Both the position numbers and the translations under genes were made by a program. From NCBI GenBank assembly GCA_030428695.1, contig JAUIEM010000414.1, positions 1 to 8,674 of the forward strand: 8,674 nt of DNA. Reading direction: 5' to 3'. Shown piece by piece: positions 1 to 7,090 of this stretch. Position 1 is the stretch's first letter. Each line of letters begins with the position of its first letter. Source of the stretch: a bacterium. Its GTDB lineage: Bacteria; Planctomycetota; J058; JAJDCP01. The notes under the pieces were generated by a model. That model was not told the origin of the DNA. It saw only the letters and a program-made list of their open reading frames with translations, and searched no databases.

Positions 1-48
1 CGGGTTCTGTGAGACAGCCATTTTACCCCCTCCCGTCGTCCTCCGAGA

Positions 49-88
49 ACTGACCTCCTCGCTGGACAGAACTTACGCTGAGGTCAGT
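49..88. repeat. Inverted repeat with 9-bp perfect arms upstream of the his operon
   Basis: ACTGACCTC (49-57) is the exact reverse complement of GAGGTCAGT (80-88), with 22 nt between the arms. The spacer holds TGGACA (63-68), a 5/6 match to a -35 box. TAAAGA (88-93), a weak -10-like hexamer, lies 19 nt further on, so the repeat could flank a promoter. It has no T-run, so it does not look like a terminator. It may be a second regulator site or an RNA hairpin; its function is unknown. Confidence 0.4.
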
Positions 89-134
89 AAAGATCGTCAG
101 GGAAGCCGACGACGAGATTCCCACGAAACAAGCC

Positions 135-162
135 TTGCTTTAGCGTGCTACCACGCTAAACT
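135..162 (+). promoter_or_regulatory. Possible sigma70-type promoter for the his operon
   Basis: TTGCTT (135-140) and TAAACT (157-162) are separated by 16 nt and resemble -35 and -10 boxes (3/6 and 4/6 matches). The palindrome at 139-160 fills the space between them, so a bound repressor would block polymerase. The match is weak. A competing candidate is TGGACA (63-68) with TAAAGA (88-93) at a 19-nt spacing. This is inference from sequence only. Confidence 0.3.
139..160. promoter_or_regulatory. Perfect 9+9 palindrome, candidate operator for the TrpR-like regulator
   Basis: TTTAGCGTG (139-147) and CACGCTAAA (152-160) are exact reverse complements around the 4-nt spacer CTAC. It ends 30 nt before the GTG start of the regulator gene and is AT-richer than its surroundings. 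A two-fold symmetric site suits a dimeric TrpR-type helix-turn-helix protein, and the first gene downstream encodes one, so autoregulation of the whole operon is the simplest reading. As RNA it could also form a 9-bp hairpin with a 4-nt loop, but no T-run follows, so a terminator is unlikely. The assignment to this regulator is inferred. Confidence 0.55.
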
Positions 163-179
163 CGCCGGCCTGCTCCGCC

Positions 180-184
180 GGAGG
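180..184 (+). promoter_or_regulatory. Shine-Dalgarno GGAGG for the regulator gene, supports a GTG start
   Basis: GGAGG lies 6 nt before GTG at 191, which is why that start is chosen. GCCGG (177-181) overlaps this site and could pair with CCGGC (165-169) over a 7-nt loop, which might partly mask the ribosome site. That short stem may be chance in such GC-rich DNA. Confidence 0.6.
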
Positions 185-190
185 ACTCCC

Positions 191-475
191 GTGAAGGACG
201 CCACGCGCCCGCCCGCCCTCGACGCCCTGTGCGAGGTCTTCGTCTCGCTGCGCGACCCCGCGCGCTGCCGCTCCTTCCTCGAGGACCTCTGCACCCCCGC
301 CGAGCTGCGCTCTCTCGCCGATCGCTGGCAGGTCGCGCGGCTCCTGGCCCGCGGCGTCCCCTACCGGCAGATCACCGCCGCGACCGGCGTCAGCACCGCG
401 ACGGTCTCCCGGGTCGCCCGCGCCCTGTCCGGCGGGGAAGGCTACCGGCAGCAGCTCGCGGAGGAAGAGCGATGA
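191..475 (+). CDS. TrpR-like (YerC/YecD family) DNA-binding regulator, probable his operon repressor
   Basis: A 94-residue cytoplasmic protein of the TrpR/YerC family: small all-helical dimeric repressors. Residues 10-52 match the family's N-terminal helices, including the CTPAELRSLADRWQVA segment. Residues about 55-78 form the helix-turn-helix (VPYRQITAATGVSTATVSRV), aligned with the TrpR DNA-reading head. The GTG start is supported by GGAGG 6 nt upstream. The stop overlaps the hisG start by 4 nt (ATGA), so it is probably co-translated with hisG. In Gram-positive bacteria YerC-type proteins have been linked to histidine gene control (HisR). That link and the position here suggest it senses histidine and binds the palindrome at 139-160. 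The ligand is not visible from sequence: family assignment is firm, target and effector are inferred. Confidence 0.85.
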   Translation: MKDATRPPALDALCEVFVSLRDPARCRSFLEDLCTPAELRSLADRWQVARLLARGVPYRQITAATGVSTATVSRVARALSGGEGYRQQLAEEER

Positions 476-1347
476 GCCTGCGTCTGGCGATCCAGAAGTC
501 CGGGCGGCTCGCCGAGGCGAGCGTCGACCTGTTGCGCCGCTGCGGCATCGACTTCGGCTGGCGCAAGGGCCAGCTGATGGTGCGCTCGTCCGACTTCCCC
601 CTCGAGCTGACCCTGATGCGGGACGACGACATCCCCGAGTACGTCAAGGACGGCGTCTGCGACCTCGGCATCGTCGGCGCGAACATCGTCCACGAGAAGC
701 TCGAGGCCCGGGGCCTGGAACCCCGCGTCGAGACGCTGCGCGGGCTCGGCTTCGGGAAGTGCCGCCTGAGCATCGCCCTGCCGAGAGAGCGCGCGGGCTT
801 CGACCTGCGCGCCCTCGACGGCGGCAAGGTCGCGACCAGCTACCCGGCCTCGACCGCCCGCTTCTTCGCCGCGCAGGAGCTGTCCGTCGAGGTCGTCGAG
901 ATCACCGGCTCGGTCGAGATCGCGCCCCAGCTCGGCGTCGCCGACGCGGTCTGCGACCTGGTGTCGACGGGCAACACCCTGCGCGCCCACGGCCTGGTCG
1001 AGGTCGCGACGGTGCTCGAGAGCGAGGCGCGCCTGATCCGCGCCCCGGGCGCGCTCACTCCGGAGCAGGACCGGCTGCTCACCTCCCTCCTGCAGCGCAT
1101 CGACGGGGTGCTGCGGGCGGCGCGGGCGAAGTACATCATGATGAACGCGCCGCGGGCGGCCGTGCCGGCGATCGAGGCGATCCTGCCCGGGCTGGAGGCG
1201 CCGACGGTGCTGCCGCTGGCCGGCGGCGAGCGCGTCGCGATCCACGCCGTCGCCGCCGAGGAGGTGTTCTGGGAAACCATGGGACGGCTGAAGGAAGCGG
1301 GCGCGAGCTCGATCCTGGTCGTGCCGATCGAGAAGATCATCGAGTAG
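472..1347 (+). CDS. hisG: ATP phosphoribosyltransferase HisG, long form
   Basis: Catalyses the first and committed step of histidine synthesis, ATP + PRPP to phosphoribosyl-ATP, in the cytoplasm. The 291 residues match the long, hexameric form (E. coli about 299). The two periplasmic-binding-protein-like catalytic lobes cover about 1-220, and an ACT-like C-terminal domain (about 221-291, from YIMMNAP) is the histidine feedback site. Because that domain is present, no separate HisZ subunit is needed. Visible motifs are the N-terminal RLAIQKSGRL, CDLGIVGAN (63-71), ATSYPASTARFF (121-132) and the PRPP loop DAVCDLVSTGNTL (158-170). The ATG overlaps the regulator's stop by 4 nt, with GGAGG (460-464) 7 nt before it. 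A longer in-frame extension upstream to 229 is only a shadow of the regulator gene. Confidence 0.97.
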   Translation: MSLRLAIQKSGRLAEASVDLLRRCGIDFGWRKGQLMVRSSDFPLELTLMRDDDIPEYVKDGVCDLGIVGANIVHEKLEARGLEPRVETLRGLGFGKCRLSIALPRERAGFDLRALDGGKVATSYPASTARFFAAQELSVEVVEITGSVEIAPQLGVADAVCDLVSTGNTLRAHGLVEVATVLESEARLIRAPGALTPEQDRLLTSLLQRIDGVLRAARAKYIMMNAPRAAVPAIEAILPGLEAPTVLPLAGGERVAIHAVAAEEVFWETMGRLKEAGASSILVVPIEKIIE

Positions 1348-1357
1348 GAGGCCCGCC

Positions 1358-2677
1358 ATGCACGCGATCGAAACCACCGTGTGGACGCGCCTGAGCGACG
1401 AGGAACGCGCCGCGCTCCTCGCCCGGCCCGCCCGCCAGGATCCCGAGCTCGACGCGGCGGTGCGCAGGATCATCGCCGAGGTCCGCAAGCGCGGCGACGC
1501 GGCGCTGCTCGACTTCACCCGCCGCTTCGACAGCGTCGAGAGCCCGCGGCTCGAGGTTCCCCGGCGCGAGCTCGCCGCCGCCCGTGACCGCCTGCCGGCG
1601 ACCGACCGCGCCGCCCTCGAGCGGGCGATCGCGCAGCTGCGCGCCTTCCACGAGGTGCAGCGGCCGACGCCGCAGGCCTGCGAGACCTCGCCGGGCATCC
1701 GCTGCTGGCGCGAGGCGCGGCCCCTCGAGCGGGTCGGGCTGTACGTGCCCGGGGGCAAGGCGCCGCTACCCTCGACCCTGCTGATGCTCGCCGTGCCGGC
1801 GGCGATCGCCGGCTGCCCCCTGCGGGTGGTGTGCTCGCCGCCGGGCCGCGACGGGCGCGTGCCGGACAGCATCCTCGCCGCCGCCAGCCTGTGCGGCATC
1901 GAGCGGGTGTTCGCCCTCGGCGGCGCGCAGGCGATCGCCGCCCTCGCCTACGGCACGGAAAGCGTGCCGAAGGTCGACAAGCTGTTCGGTCCGGGCAATC
2001 CGTGGGTGCAGCGGGCCAAGCTCGCGGTCGCCAGCGACCCGAACGGGGCGGCCTGCGACCTGCCGGCGGGACCCTCCGAGCTGCTGGTCATCGCCGACGC
2101 CGCCGCCGATCCGCGGCTGGTCGCGGCGGACCTGTTGTCCCAGGCCGAGCACGGCCCCGACTCGCAGGTGCTGCTGGTCACCCCCGACCACGTCCAGGCC
2201 GAGGCGACGGCCCGGGCGCTGCTCGAGCAGGTCAAGACCCTGCCGCGGCGCGTGATCGCCGAGCAGTCCCTCGAGCACTGCCGGATCATCATCGCCCGCG
2301 ACCTCGAGGGCGCCTTCGCGATCTCGAACGCCTACGCGCCGGAGCACCTGATCCTCCAGCTCGAGGACGCCGAGCGCTGGACCGCGCAGGTGCAGCACGC
2401 CGGCGCGGTGTTCCTCGGGCCGTGGACGCCCGAGGCGGTCGGCGACTACGCCAGCGGCGCCAACCACGTGCTGCCGACCGGCGGCTTCGCGCGCATGGCG
2501 AGCGGCCTCGGGGTCGAGAGCTTTCTCAAGACGATCAGCTTCCAGCGGGTCAGCCCCGAGGGCCTGCGCGACATCGGCCCCTGCGTCGAGACCCTCGCCC
2601 GGCTCGAGGGCCTGGAGGCGCACCGCCGCGCCGTCGACCTGCGCCTGGCGAAGCTCGCCGCGGAGGTCGGCGGATGA
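1358..2677 (+). CDS. hisD: Histidinol dehydrogenase HisD
   Basis: Carries out the last two oxidations, L-histidinol to L-histidinal to L-histidine, with two NAD+; a zinc-dependent homodimer. The 439 residues are the normal family length. The four zinc ligands known from E. coli (Gln259, His262, Asp360, His419) appear at Q262, H265, D363 and H422, a constant +3 offset. The catalytic Glu-His pair is E329-H330 in NAYAPEH. The NAD-site segment [15 protein letters not shown] (126-140) and the signatures [12 protein letters not shown] and CDLPAGPSE are intact. AGGAGG (1346-1351) overlaps the hisG stop and sits 6 nt before the ATG. The stop overlaps hisC by 4 nt (ATGA). Nothing is missing or unusual. 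Confidence 0.97.
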   Translation: MHAIETTVWTRLSDEERAALLARPARQDPELDAAVRRIIAEVRKRGDAALLDFTRRFDSVESPRLEVPRRELAAARDRLPATDRAALERAIAQLRAFHEVQRPTPQACETSPGIRCWREARPLERVGLYVPGGKAPLPSTLLMLAVPAAIAGCPLRVVCSPPGRDGRVPDSILAAASLCGIERVFALGGAQAIAALAYGTESVPKVDKLFGPGNPWVQRAKLAVASDPNGAACDLPAGPSELLVIADAAADPRLVAADLLSQAEHGPDSQVLLVTPDHVQAEATARALLEQVKTLPRRVIAEQSLEHCRIIIARDLEGAFAISNAYAPEHLILQLEDAERWTAQVQHAGAVFLGPWTPEAVGDYASGANHVLPTGGFARMASGLGVESFLKTISFQRVSPEGLRDIGPCVETLARLEGLEAHRRAVDLRLAKLAAEVGG

Positions 2678-3714
2678 GCGCCGCGCTGGCCCGCCCGGCG
2701 ATCCGCGCCCTGGTGCCCTACAGCTCCGCCCGCAGCCTGGCGACCGAGGCGCGGGCCTTCCTCGACGCGAACGAGGCGCCGGGGGATGCGCCGCTGGTGC
2801 GCTATCCGGCTCCGCAGCCCGCGGGCCTGGTGCGGCGGCTGTGCGGCCTGTACGGCGTCGAGCCGGCGCAGCTGTTCGTCGGGCGCGGGGTCGACGAGGC
2901 GATCGACAGCCTGCTGCGCGTGTTCTGCGAGGCGCGGCGGGACGCGATCCTGACCACGCCGCCGAGCTACGGCTACTACCGGGTCGCGGCGGCGATCCAG
3001 GGCGCGGCGCTCGTCGAGGTTCCCCTGCGCCGGCCCGGCTTCGGGCTCGACCTCGAAGGCATGCGGGAGGCCTGCACGGAGGCGGTCAAGCTGGTCTTCG
3101 TGTGCTCACCGAACAACCCGACCGGCAACGCCTTCGCCCCGGAGCAGATCGCCAGCCTCGCCCGCTCCCTCGAGGGGCGCGCATTGTGTGTGGTCGACGA
3201 GGCCTACGGGGAGTTCTCCGCGCAGCCGAGCCTGGCCGGCGCGTTGGCTTCCCACCCCAACCTCGTCGTGCTGCGCACCCTGTCCAAGGCCTGGGGCCTG
3301 GCCGGCGCCCGCTGCGGCGTCGCCCTCGCCGCGCCGGACATCATCGAGCTGCTACACCGGGTGCGGGCGCCCTATCCCCTGCCCCTGCCCGCGGTCACGG
3401 CGGTGGAGGCGGCGCTCGACGCCCTCGGCGACGCCGGCCTGGCGGCCCGCGTGGCGGCGGTGCGCGCCAGCCGCGCCTGGCTGGCCGAGCGCCTGCTGGC
3501 GCGGCCGGAGGTGCGGGAGGTCTTCCCGAGCGAGGCGAACTTCCTGCTCGTGCGCACCGACGACGCCGCCGGCTTCGCCGCCCGCTGCCGCGCGGCCGGC
3601 GTGCTGGTGCGCGACCGCAGCGGCCTGCACGGCCTCGAGGGCTGCGTGCGCATCAGCGTCGGCAGCCGCGCCGACCTGGAGCGGATGTTCGGGGCGTTGG
3701 AGAAGGGAAGATGA
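2674..3714 (+). CDS. hisC: Histidinol-phosphate aminotransferase HisC
   Basis: A PLP enzyme (fold type I, class II aminotransferase) that transfers the amino group of glutamate to imidazole-acetol phosphate, giving histidinol phosphate. The 346 residues are normal for the family. Seen in order: the N-terminal substrate segment VPYSSAR..LDANEAP, the CSPNNPTGN motif (144-152), VDEAYGEF (174-181) with the Asp that contacts the PLP ring nitrogen, RTLSKAWGLAGARCG (201-215) with K205 as Schiff-base lysine and R213 as phosphate ligand, and the C-terminal RISVGSR with substrate-carboxylate Arg (R326). The text closely resembles the enterobacterial enzyme, for example the APYPL segment. The ATG overlaps the hisD stop, with GGAGG at 2662-2666. 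The next gene, hisB, starts only after a 250-nt gap, unlike every other junction in the operon. Confidence 0.96.
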   Translation: MSAALARPAIRALVPYSSARSLATEARAFLDANEAPGDAPLVRYPAPQPAGLVRRLCGLYGVEPAQLFVGRGVDEAIDSLLRVFCEARRDAILTTPPSYGYYRVAAAIQGAALVEVPLRRPGFGLDLEGMREACTEAVKLVFVCSPNNPTGNAFAPEQIASLARSLEGRALCVVDEAYGEFSAQPSLAGALASHPNLVVLRTLSKAWGLAGARCGVALAAPDIIELLHRVRAPYPLPLPAVTAVEAALDALGDAGLAARVAAVRASRAWLAERLLARPEVREVFPSEANFLLVRTDDAAGFAARCRAAGVLVRDRSGLHGLEGCVRISVGSRADLERMFGALEKGR

Positions 3715-3819
3715 TGGCGGTCCGGCGCAAAGGGAGCTCCACGTGGCGCAGTTGCCCACGAGCCTGCGAGGGGGACAGCCTCCAGCCTCGGACGGGAGGG
3801 GGTGAACGCCTCCCCTGCC

Positions 3820-3873
3820 TCGGTGGGGACGGGGATTCCGCTGGCGTTGTCGATGGGGATTTCGATCGCGACG
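3820..3873. repeat. Degenerate hexanucleotide tandem array, nine units
   Basis: Read in steps of six the units are TCGGTG, GGGACG, GGGATT, CCGCTG, GCGTTG, TCGATG, GGGATT, TCGATC and GCGACG. All nine have G in position 3 and a pyrimidine in position 5, and GGGATT occurs twice exactly 24 nt apart. The rough consensus is (T/G)(C/G)GAT(T/G/C). Similar GATTTC/GATCGC-type hexamer runs occur between genes in some gammaproteobacteria (from memory). It is non-coding; function is unknown. Confidence 0.5.
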
Positions 3874-3888
3874 GCTTTGCCTGGGCAG

Positions 3889-3909
3889 GGGCGGGGTTTA
3901 CGCCCGCCC
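3889..3909 (+). other. GC-rich hairpin between hisC and hisB
   Basis: GGGCGGG (3889-3895) pairs perfectly with CCCGCCC (3903-3909) around a 7-nt loop (GTTTACG), 55 nt before the hisB start. No T-run follows, so it is not a clear intrinsic terminator. It could stabilise the upstream transcript end, slow polymerase or be part of a repeat element. The role is inferred. Confidence 0.45.
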
Positions 3910-3964
3910 GTCCCGCCAAGGGAACCGACGATCGCCCTCGAAACAGACCTTCGGAGGGACACCG

Positions 3965-5026
3965 ATGAGCACCCGCCGCATCCTCTTCATCGACCGCGAC
4001 GGCACGCTGATCGAAGAGCCGCCGGACGAGCAGATCGACAACCTCGCCAAGCTGCGCCTGGTGGCGGGCGTGATCCCGGCCCTGCTGCGGCTGCAGGCGG
4101 CCGGCTTCACGCTCGTGATGATCACCAACCAGGACGGCCTCGGCACGGCGAGCTTCCCCGAAGAGGACTTCCATCCGCCCCACGACCTGCTCCTGCACAT
4201 CCTCGGCTCCCAGGGCATCGACTTCGCCGAGGTGCTGATCTGCCCCCATCTGCCCGCCGCCGGTTGCGCCTGCCGCAAGCCGCGCCTGGGGCTGGTCAAG
4301 GGCTACCTGCGCGAGGGCTTCGACCGGGCGCGCTCCTACGTGATCGGCGACCGCGCCTCCGACCTCGCGCTCGCGGAGAACATGGGCATCGAGGGGCTGC
4401 GCATCGGCCCGAAGCAGGGCTGGCCGGAGATCGTGCGCAGGCTGCTCGAGCAGCCGCGCACGGGAAGCGTGACGCGCACGACGCGGGAGACGGCGATCAC
4501 GGTCGAGGTCGATCTCGACGGCCCCGGTTCCTGCGAGGTCGCGACCGGCATCGGCTTCTTCGACCACATGCTCGAGCAGCTCTCCCGCCACGGCGGCTTC
4601 GGGCTGCGCCTGCGCTGCGAGGGCGACCTCGAGGTCGACGAGCACCACACGGTCGAAGACTGCGCCCTCGCCCTCGGCGCCGCCCTGCGCCAGGCCCTCG
4701 GCGACAAGCACGGGGTCGGACGCTACGGCTTCGTGCTGCCGATGGACGAGGCCCGCGCGCAGGTCGCCCTCGACCTGAGCGGGCGGCCCTGGCTGGAGTT
4801 CGAGGGAGGCTTCAGTCGCGAGGCGGTCGGGGGGCTGCCGACCGAGCTGGTGCCGCACTTCTTCCGCTCCTTCGCCGACGCCCTGCGGGCGACCCTCCAT
4901 ATCACCCTGCAGGGGGAGAACGCACACCACCAGATCGAGGCCGCCTTCAAGGGCGTCGCCCGCGCCCTGCGCGCGGCCTGCGCCCGCACCGGCCAGGGCG
5001 TGCCCTCGACCAAGGGGGTGCTGTAG
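3965..5026 (+). CDS. hisB: Bifunctional histidinol-phosphatase / imidazoleglycerol-phosphate dehydratase HisB
   Basis: A 353-residue fusion of two enzymes, as in E. coli (355). The N-terminal HAD phosphatase (about 1-165) hydrolyses histidinol phosphate. It has nucleophile D10 and D12 in FIDRDGTLI, MITNQDG (52-58), the zinc cluster C93/H95/C101/C103 (the E. coli numbering) and GDRASD (128-133). The C-terminal dehydratase (about 167-353) converts IGP to imidazole-acetol phosphate. It has FFDHMLEQ (198-205), DEHHTVED (225-232), HFFRSFAD (298-305), GENAHHQIEAAFKG (317-330) and PSTKG near the C-terminus, which supply the Mn ligands. GGAGG (3953-3957) lies 7 nt before the ATG. It follows the unusual 250-nt gap, so it may rely on its own translation start more than its neighbours. 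Both active sites look complete. Confidence 0.97.
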   Translation: MSTRRILFIDRDGTLIEEPPDEQIDNLAKLRLVAGVIPALLRLQAAGFTLVMITNQDGLGTASFPEEDFHPPHDLLLHILGSQGIDFAEVLICPHLPAAGCACRKPRLGLVKGYLREGFDRARSYVIGDRASDLALAENMGIEGLRIGPKQGWPEIVRRLLEQPRTGSVTRTTRETAITVEVDLDGPGSCEVATGIGFFDHMLEQLSRHGGFGLRLRCEGDLEVDEHHTVEDCALALGAALRQALGDKHGVGRYGFVLPMDEARAQVALDLSGRPWLEFEGGFSREAVGGLPTELVPHFFRSFADALRATLHITLQGENAHHQIEAAFKGVARALRAACARTGQGVPSTKGVL

Positions 5027-5028
5027 CG

Positions 5029-5613
5029 ATGACGGTCATCGTCGACACCGGCACCGCGAACATCGCCTCGGTCTGCGACGCCCTCGACCGGCTCGGGGCA
5101 CCGTGGGAGCTGAGCGCCCGGCCGGAGGAAGTCGCGGAGGCCGAGCGCGTGATCTTCCCGGGGGTCGGGGCGGCGGCCGCGGCGATGGCCCGGCTCGAGG
5201 CCGCCGGCCTGGACGCGGCGCTGCGTGGGCTGACGGTGCCGGTGCTCGGCATCTGCCTCGGGATGCAGCTGTTGTTCGGCCATTCGGAGGAAGGGGACGC
5301 GCCTTGCCTCGGCATCCTGCCCGGCACCGTGCGCCGGCTCGACAGCCGCGGCCAGACCCTGCCCCACATCGGCTGGAACCGGGTGCGGGCCGACGGGGAC
5401 TGCCCGCTGCTCCGGGACATCCCCGACGGCAGCCACTTCTACTTCGTGCACAGCTACCGCGCCCCCGAGGGCGCCCACACGGTCGCGACCACCCGCCACG
5501 GCGAGGACTTCCCCGCCATCGTCCGGCGCGGGAACATCCACGGCACCCAGTTCCACCCGGAGAAGTCCGCCGGGGTCGGGGCGCAGCTTCTGAGGAACTT
5601 CCTGGCGCTATGA
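5029..5613 (+). CDS. hisH: Imidazole glycerol phosphate synthase, glutaminase subunit HisH
   Basis: A class I glutamine amidotransferase that releases ammonia from glutamine and passes it to HisF. The 194 residues are typical (E. coli 196). The triad is C76 in GICLGMQ, H176 in GTQFHPEKS and E178. The oxyanion-side PGVGA motif is at 44-48, followed by an unusually Ala-rich stretch (AAAAAMA) where many homologues have a Phe-Gly pair. HIGWN (113-117) and HFYFVHSY (136-143) are conserved family segments. The ATG is 2 nt after the hisB stop, and a G-rich site (AGGGGGTG, 5013-5020) precedes it inside hisB. The stop overlaps hisA by 4 nt (ATGA). An in-frame extension upstream to 3802 is a shadow of hisB. 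Confidence 0.96.
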   Translation: MTVIVDTGTANIASVCDALDRLGAPWELSARPEEVAEAERVIFPGVGAAAAAMARLEAAGLDAALRGLTVPVLGICLGMQLLFGHSEEGDAPCLGILPGTVRRLDSRGQTLPHIGWNRVRADGDCPLLRDIPDGSHFYFVHSYRAPEGAHTVATTRHGEDFPAIVRRGNIHGTQFHPEKSAGVGAQLLRNFLAL

Positions 5614-6329
5614 AGATCCTTCCCGCCATCGACCTGCTAGCCGGCCGGCCGGTCCGGCTGTTGCAGGGCGACTTCGCGGCGGTCACCCACTACCCGCAGG
5701 ACCCCGTCGCGCTCGCCCGGGCCTACGCGGAGCAGGGGGCCCGCCACCTGCACATCGTCGACCTCGACGGCAGCCGCCACGGACGCCCGACCGAGACCGC
5801 GCTGATCGGGCGCATGGTCGCCGCGAGCGGGCTCGAGGTGCAGGTCGGCGGCGGTATCCGCAGCCTCGCCCAGGCGCGCGCCCTGCGCGACGCGGGGGTG
5901 GCGCGGGTGGTGATCGGCAGCCTGGCGGTCAAGGACCCCGCGACGACCGGCGCGATCCTCGACGCGCTCGGCCCCGAGGCGGTCACCCTGGCGATCGACG
6001 TGCGGCTCGTCGAGGGGCGGGCCGAGGTCGCGAGCGAGGGCTGGCTGGAAGCCTCCGGGCTCGGGCCGGAGACGCTGCTCGCGCGCTATCCGGGCCTGCG
6101 CGCCGCGCTGTGCACCGACATCGGCCGGGACGGCAGCCTGCGCGGCCCGAACCTCGCGCTCTACCGCTCCCTGGTCGCCGCCTGGCCGGCGCTGGAGATC
6201 CAGGCCTCGGGCGGCGTCGGCTCCCTCGAGGACGTGCGCGCGGTCCGCGCGACCGGGGCCGACGGCCTGATCATCGGCAAGGCGCTGCTCGAGGGGCGCT
6301 TCACCCTCGCGGAGGCCCTCGCGTGCTAG
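5610..6329 (+). CDS. hisA: ProFAR isomerase HisA
   Basis: A TIM-barrel isomerase that converts ProFAR to PRFAR (Amadori rearrangement), directly before the HisHF step. It is 239 residues, close to the E. coli length. Visible: the N-terminal PAIDLLAG with D8 (catalytic base in the family), the half-barrel phosphate-binding segments VGGGIRS (79-85) and ASGGVGS (199-205), D130 in LAID (catalytic acid, matching Asp129 of the enterobacterial enzyme), W145 at the position known to stack on substrate in Salmonella HisA, and TDIGRDG (169-175). The single Trp145-type site argues for an ordinary HisA and not the dual-function PriA of actinobacteria. The ATG overlaps the hisH stop by 4 nt. Its last codons contain the GTG start of hisF. 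Confidence 0.96.
   Translation: MKILPAIDLLAGRPVRLLQGDFAAVTHYPQDPVALARAYAEQGARHLHIVDLDGSRHGRPTETALIGRMVAASGLEVQVGGGIRSLAQARALRDAGVARVVIGSLAVKDPATTGAILDALGPEAVTLAIDVRLVEGRAEVASEGWLEASGLGPETLLARYPGLRAALCTDIGRDGSLRGPNLALYRSLVAAWPALEIQASGGVGSLEDVRAVRATGADGLIIGKALLEGRFTLAEALAC
6311..6315 (+). promoter_or_regulatory. Shine-Dalgarno GGAGG for hisF inside hisA, supports a GTG start
   Basis: GGAGG lies 7 nt before GTG at 6323, which itself overlaps the last 7 nt of hisA. The protein then begins [12 protein letters not shown], the family's usual N-terminus, so this start is well supported. Confidence 0.75.
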
Positions 6330-7090
6330 CGCGGCGCATCATCCCCTGCCTCGACGTGCGCGACGGGGTGGTCGTCAAGGGCGTGAAGTTCCGCGACCAC
6401 GTCGTGCTCGGGGGCATCCTCGAGCTCGCCGAGCGCTACGCCGCCGAGGGAGCCGACGAGCTGGTGTTCTACGACATCACCGCCTCGGCCGAGGGGCGCT
6501 CGGTCTCGCGGGACTGGGTGCGCGAGACCGCCCGGCGGCTCGACATCCCCTTCTGCGTCGCTGGCGGCATCGCGAACGTCGAAGATGCCCGCGAGGTGCT
6601 GTTCGCGGGCGCCGACAAGGTCTCGGTCAACTCCCCCGCCCTCGCGCGCCCCGGGCTGATCGACGAGCTGGCGGCGGAGTTCGGCAGCCAGTGCGTGGTG
6701 GTCGGGGTCGACTCCCTGCTGCGCGACGGCACGCTGTACGTCTGGCAGTACACCGGCAAGGTCGACACGATGAAGAGCAGCGGGCGGCGCACCCTCGACT
6801 GGCTGCGCGAGGTGCAGGAGCGCGGCGCCGGGGAGATCGTGCTCAACTGCATGGACATGGACGGCACCCGTGAGGGCTACGACCTCGTGCAGCTCGCGGC
6901 CGCCCGGAAGATCACCCGGGTGCCGCTGATCGCCTCCGGCGGGGCCGGCTGCGCGGCGGACTTCGCGCGGGTCTTCCAGGAGGCGGATGTCGACGGGGCG
7001 CTCGCGGCGAGCGTCTTCCACAAGCGCGAGCTGCCGATCCCGGCGCTCAAGGCAGAGCTCGCGGCGGCGGGCATCGAGGTGCGACGATGA
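6323..7090 (+). CDS. hisF: Imidazole glycerol phosphate synthase, cyclase subunit HisF
   Basis: A TIM-barrel cyclase that uses ammonia from HisH and PRFAR to make imidazole glycerol phosphate and AICAR; AICAR feeds purine synthesis. The 255 residues are of normal length. The base and acid D11 (IIPCLDV) and D130 (VVGVDS) sit at the numbers known from Thermotoga HisF. Phosphate-binding segments are AGGI (80-83), SVNSPAL (101-107) and SGGAG (205-209). The text is of gamma type ([35 protein letters not shown]). The GTG start overlaps hisA by 7 nt with GGAGG 7 nt upstream. The stop overlaps hisIE by 4 nt (ATGA). The tight hisH-hisA-hisF linkage suits synthesis of the HisHF heterodimer in equal amounts. 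Confidence 0.96.
   Translation: MLARRIIPCLDVRDGVVVKGVKFRDHVVLGGILELAERYAAEGADELVFYDITASAEGRSVSRDWVRETARRLDIPFCVAGGIANVEDAREVLFAGADKVSVNSPALARPGLIDELAAEFGSQCVVVGVDSLLRDGTLYVWQYTGKVDTMKSSGRRTLDWLREVQERGAGEIVLNCMDMDGTREGYDLVQLAAARKITRVPLIASGGAGCAADFARVFQEADVDGALAASVFHKRELPIPALKAELAAAGIEVRR

Larger units (their letters stand above)
3715..3964 (+). other. 250-nt non-coding gap inside the operon, between hisC and hisB
   Basis: This is the only large break in an operon whose other junctions are overlaps or 2-10 nt spacers. It contains a degenerate hexamer array (3820-3873), a GC hairpin (3889-3909) and a weaker inverted repeat GGGAGG (3794-3799)/CCTCCC (3809-3814). An open frame from ATG at 3711 to a stop at 3968 would overlap the hisC stop by 4 nt and encode 85 residues. 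Its product is low-complexity (Asp-Gly-Asp-Phe-Asp-like text from the hexamers) and resembles no protein I know, so I treat the region as non-coding. It may be an inserted or decayed intergenic repeat element. I see no clear internal promoter. Confidence 0.6.

Noticed and set aside
7..26. Small CTGT/ACAG hairpin followed by TTTT near the left edge, a possible terminator of an upstream gene
   Set aside because: The stem is only 4 bp, and the upstream gene, if any, is outside the window, so it cannot be supported.
1..190. Possible his leader peptide/attenuator or T-box in the leader
   Set aside because: No start codon followed by clustered His codons, no T-run after a hairpin, and no T-box-type conserved element was seen.
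442..1899. Long - strand open frames opposite hisG/hisD, and similar ones opposite hisD, hisB, hisH and hisF
   Set aside because: High-GC codon bias leaves antisense frames open by chance. They are Arg/Ala/Gly-rich, resemble no family, and lie opposite clear his genes.
3711..3968. An 85-codon open frame starting with ATG overlapping the hisC stop and ending just inside hisB
   Set aside because: The overlap mimics the real junctions, but the product is low-complexity text generated by the hexamer array and GC bias, with no recognisable fold or family. It also ends inside hisB in another frame.
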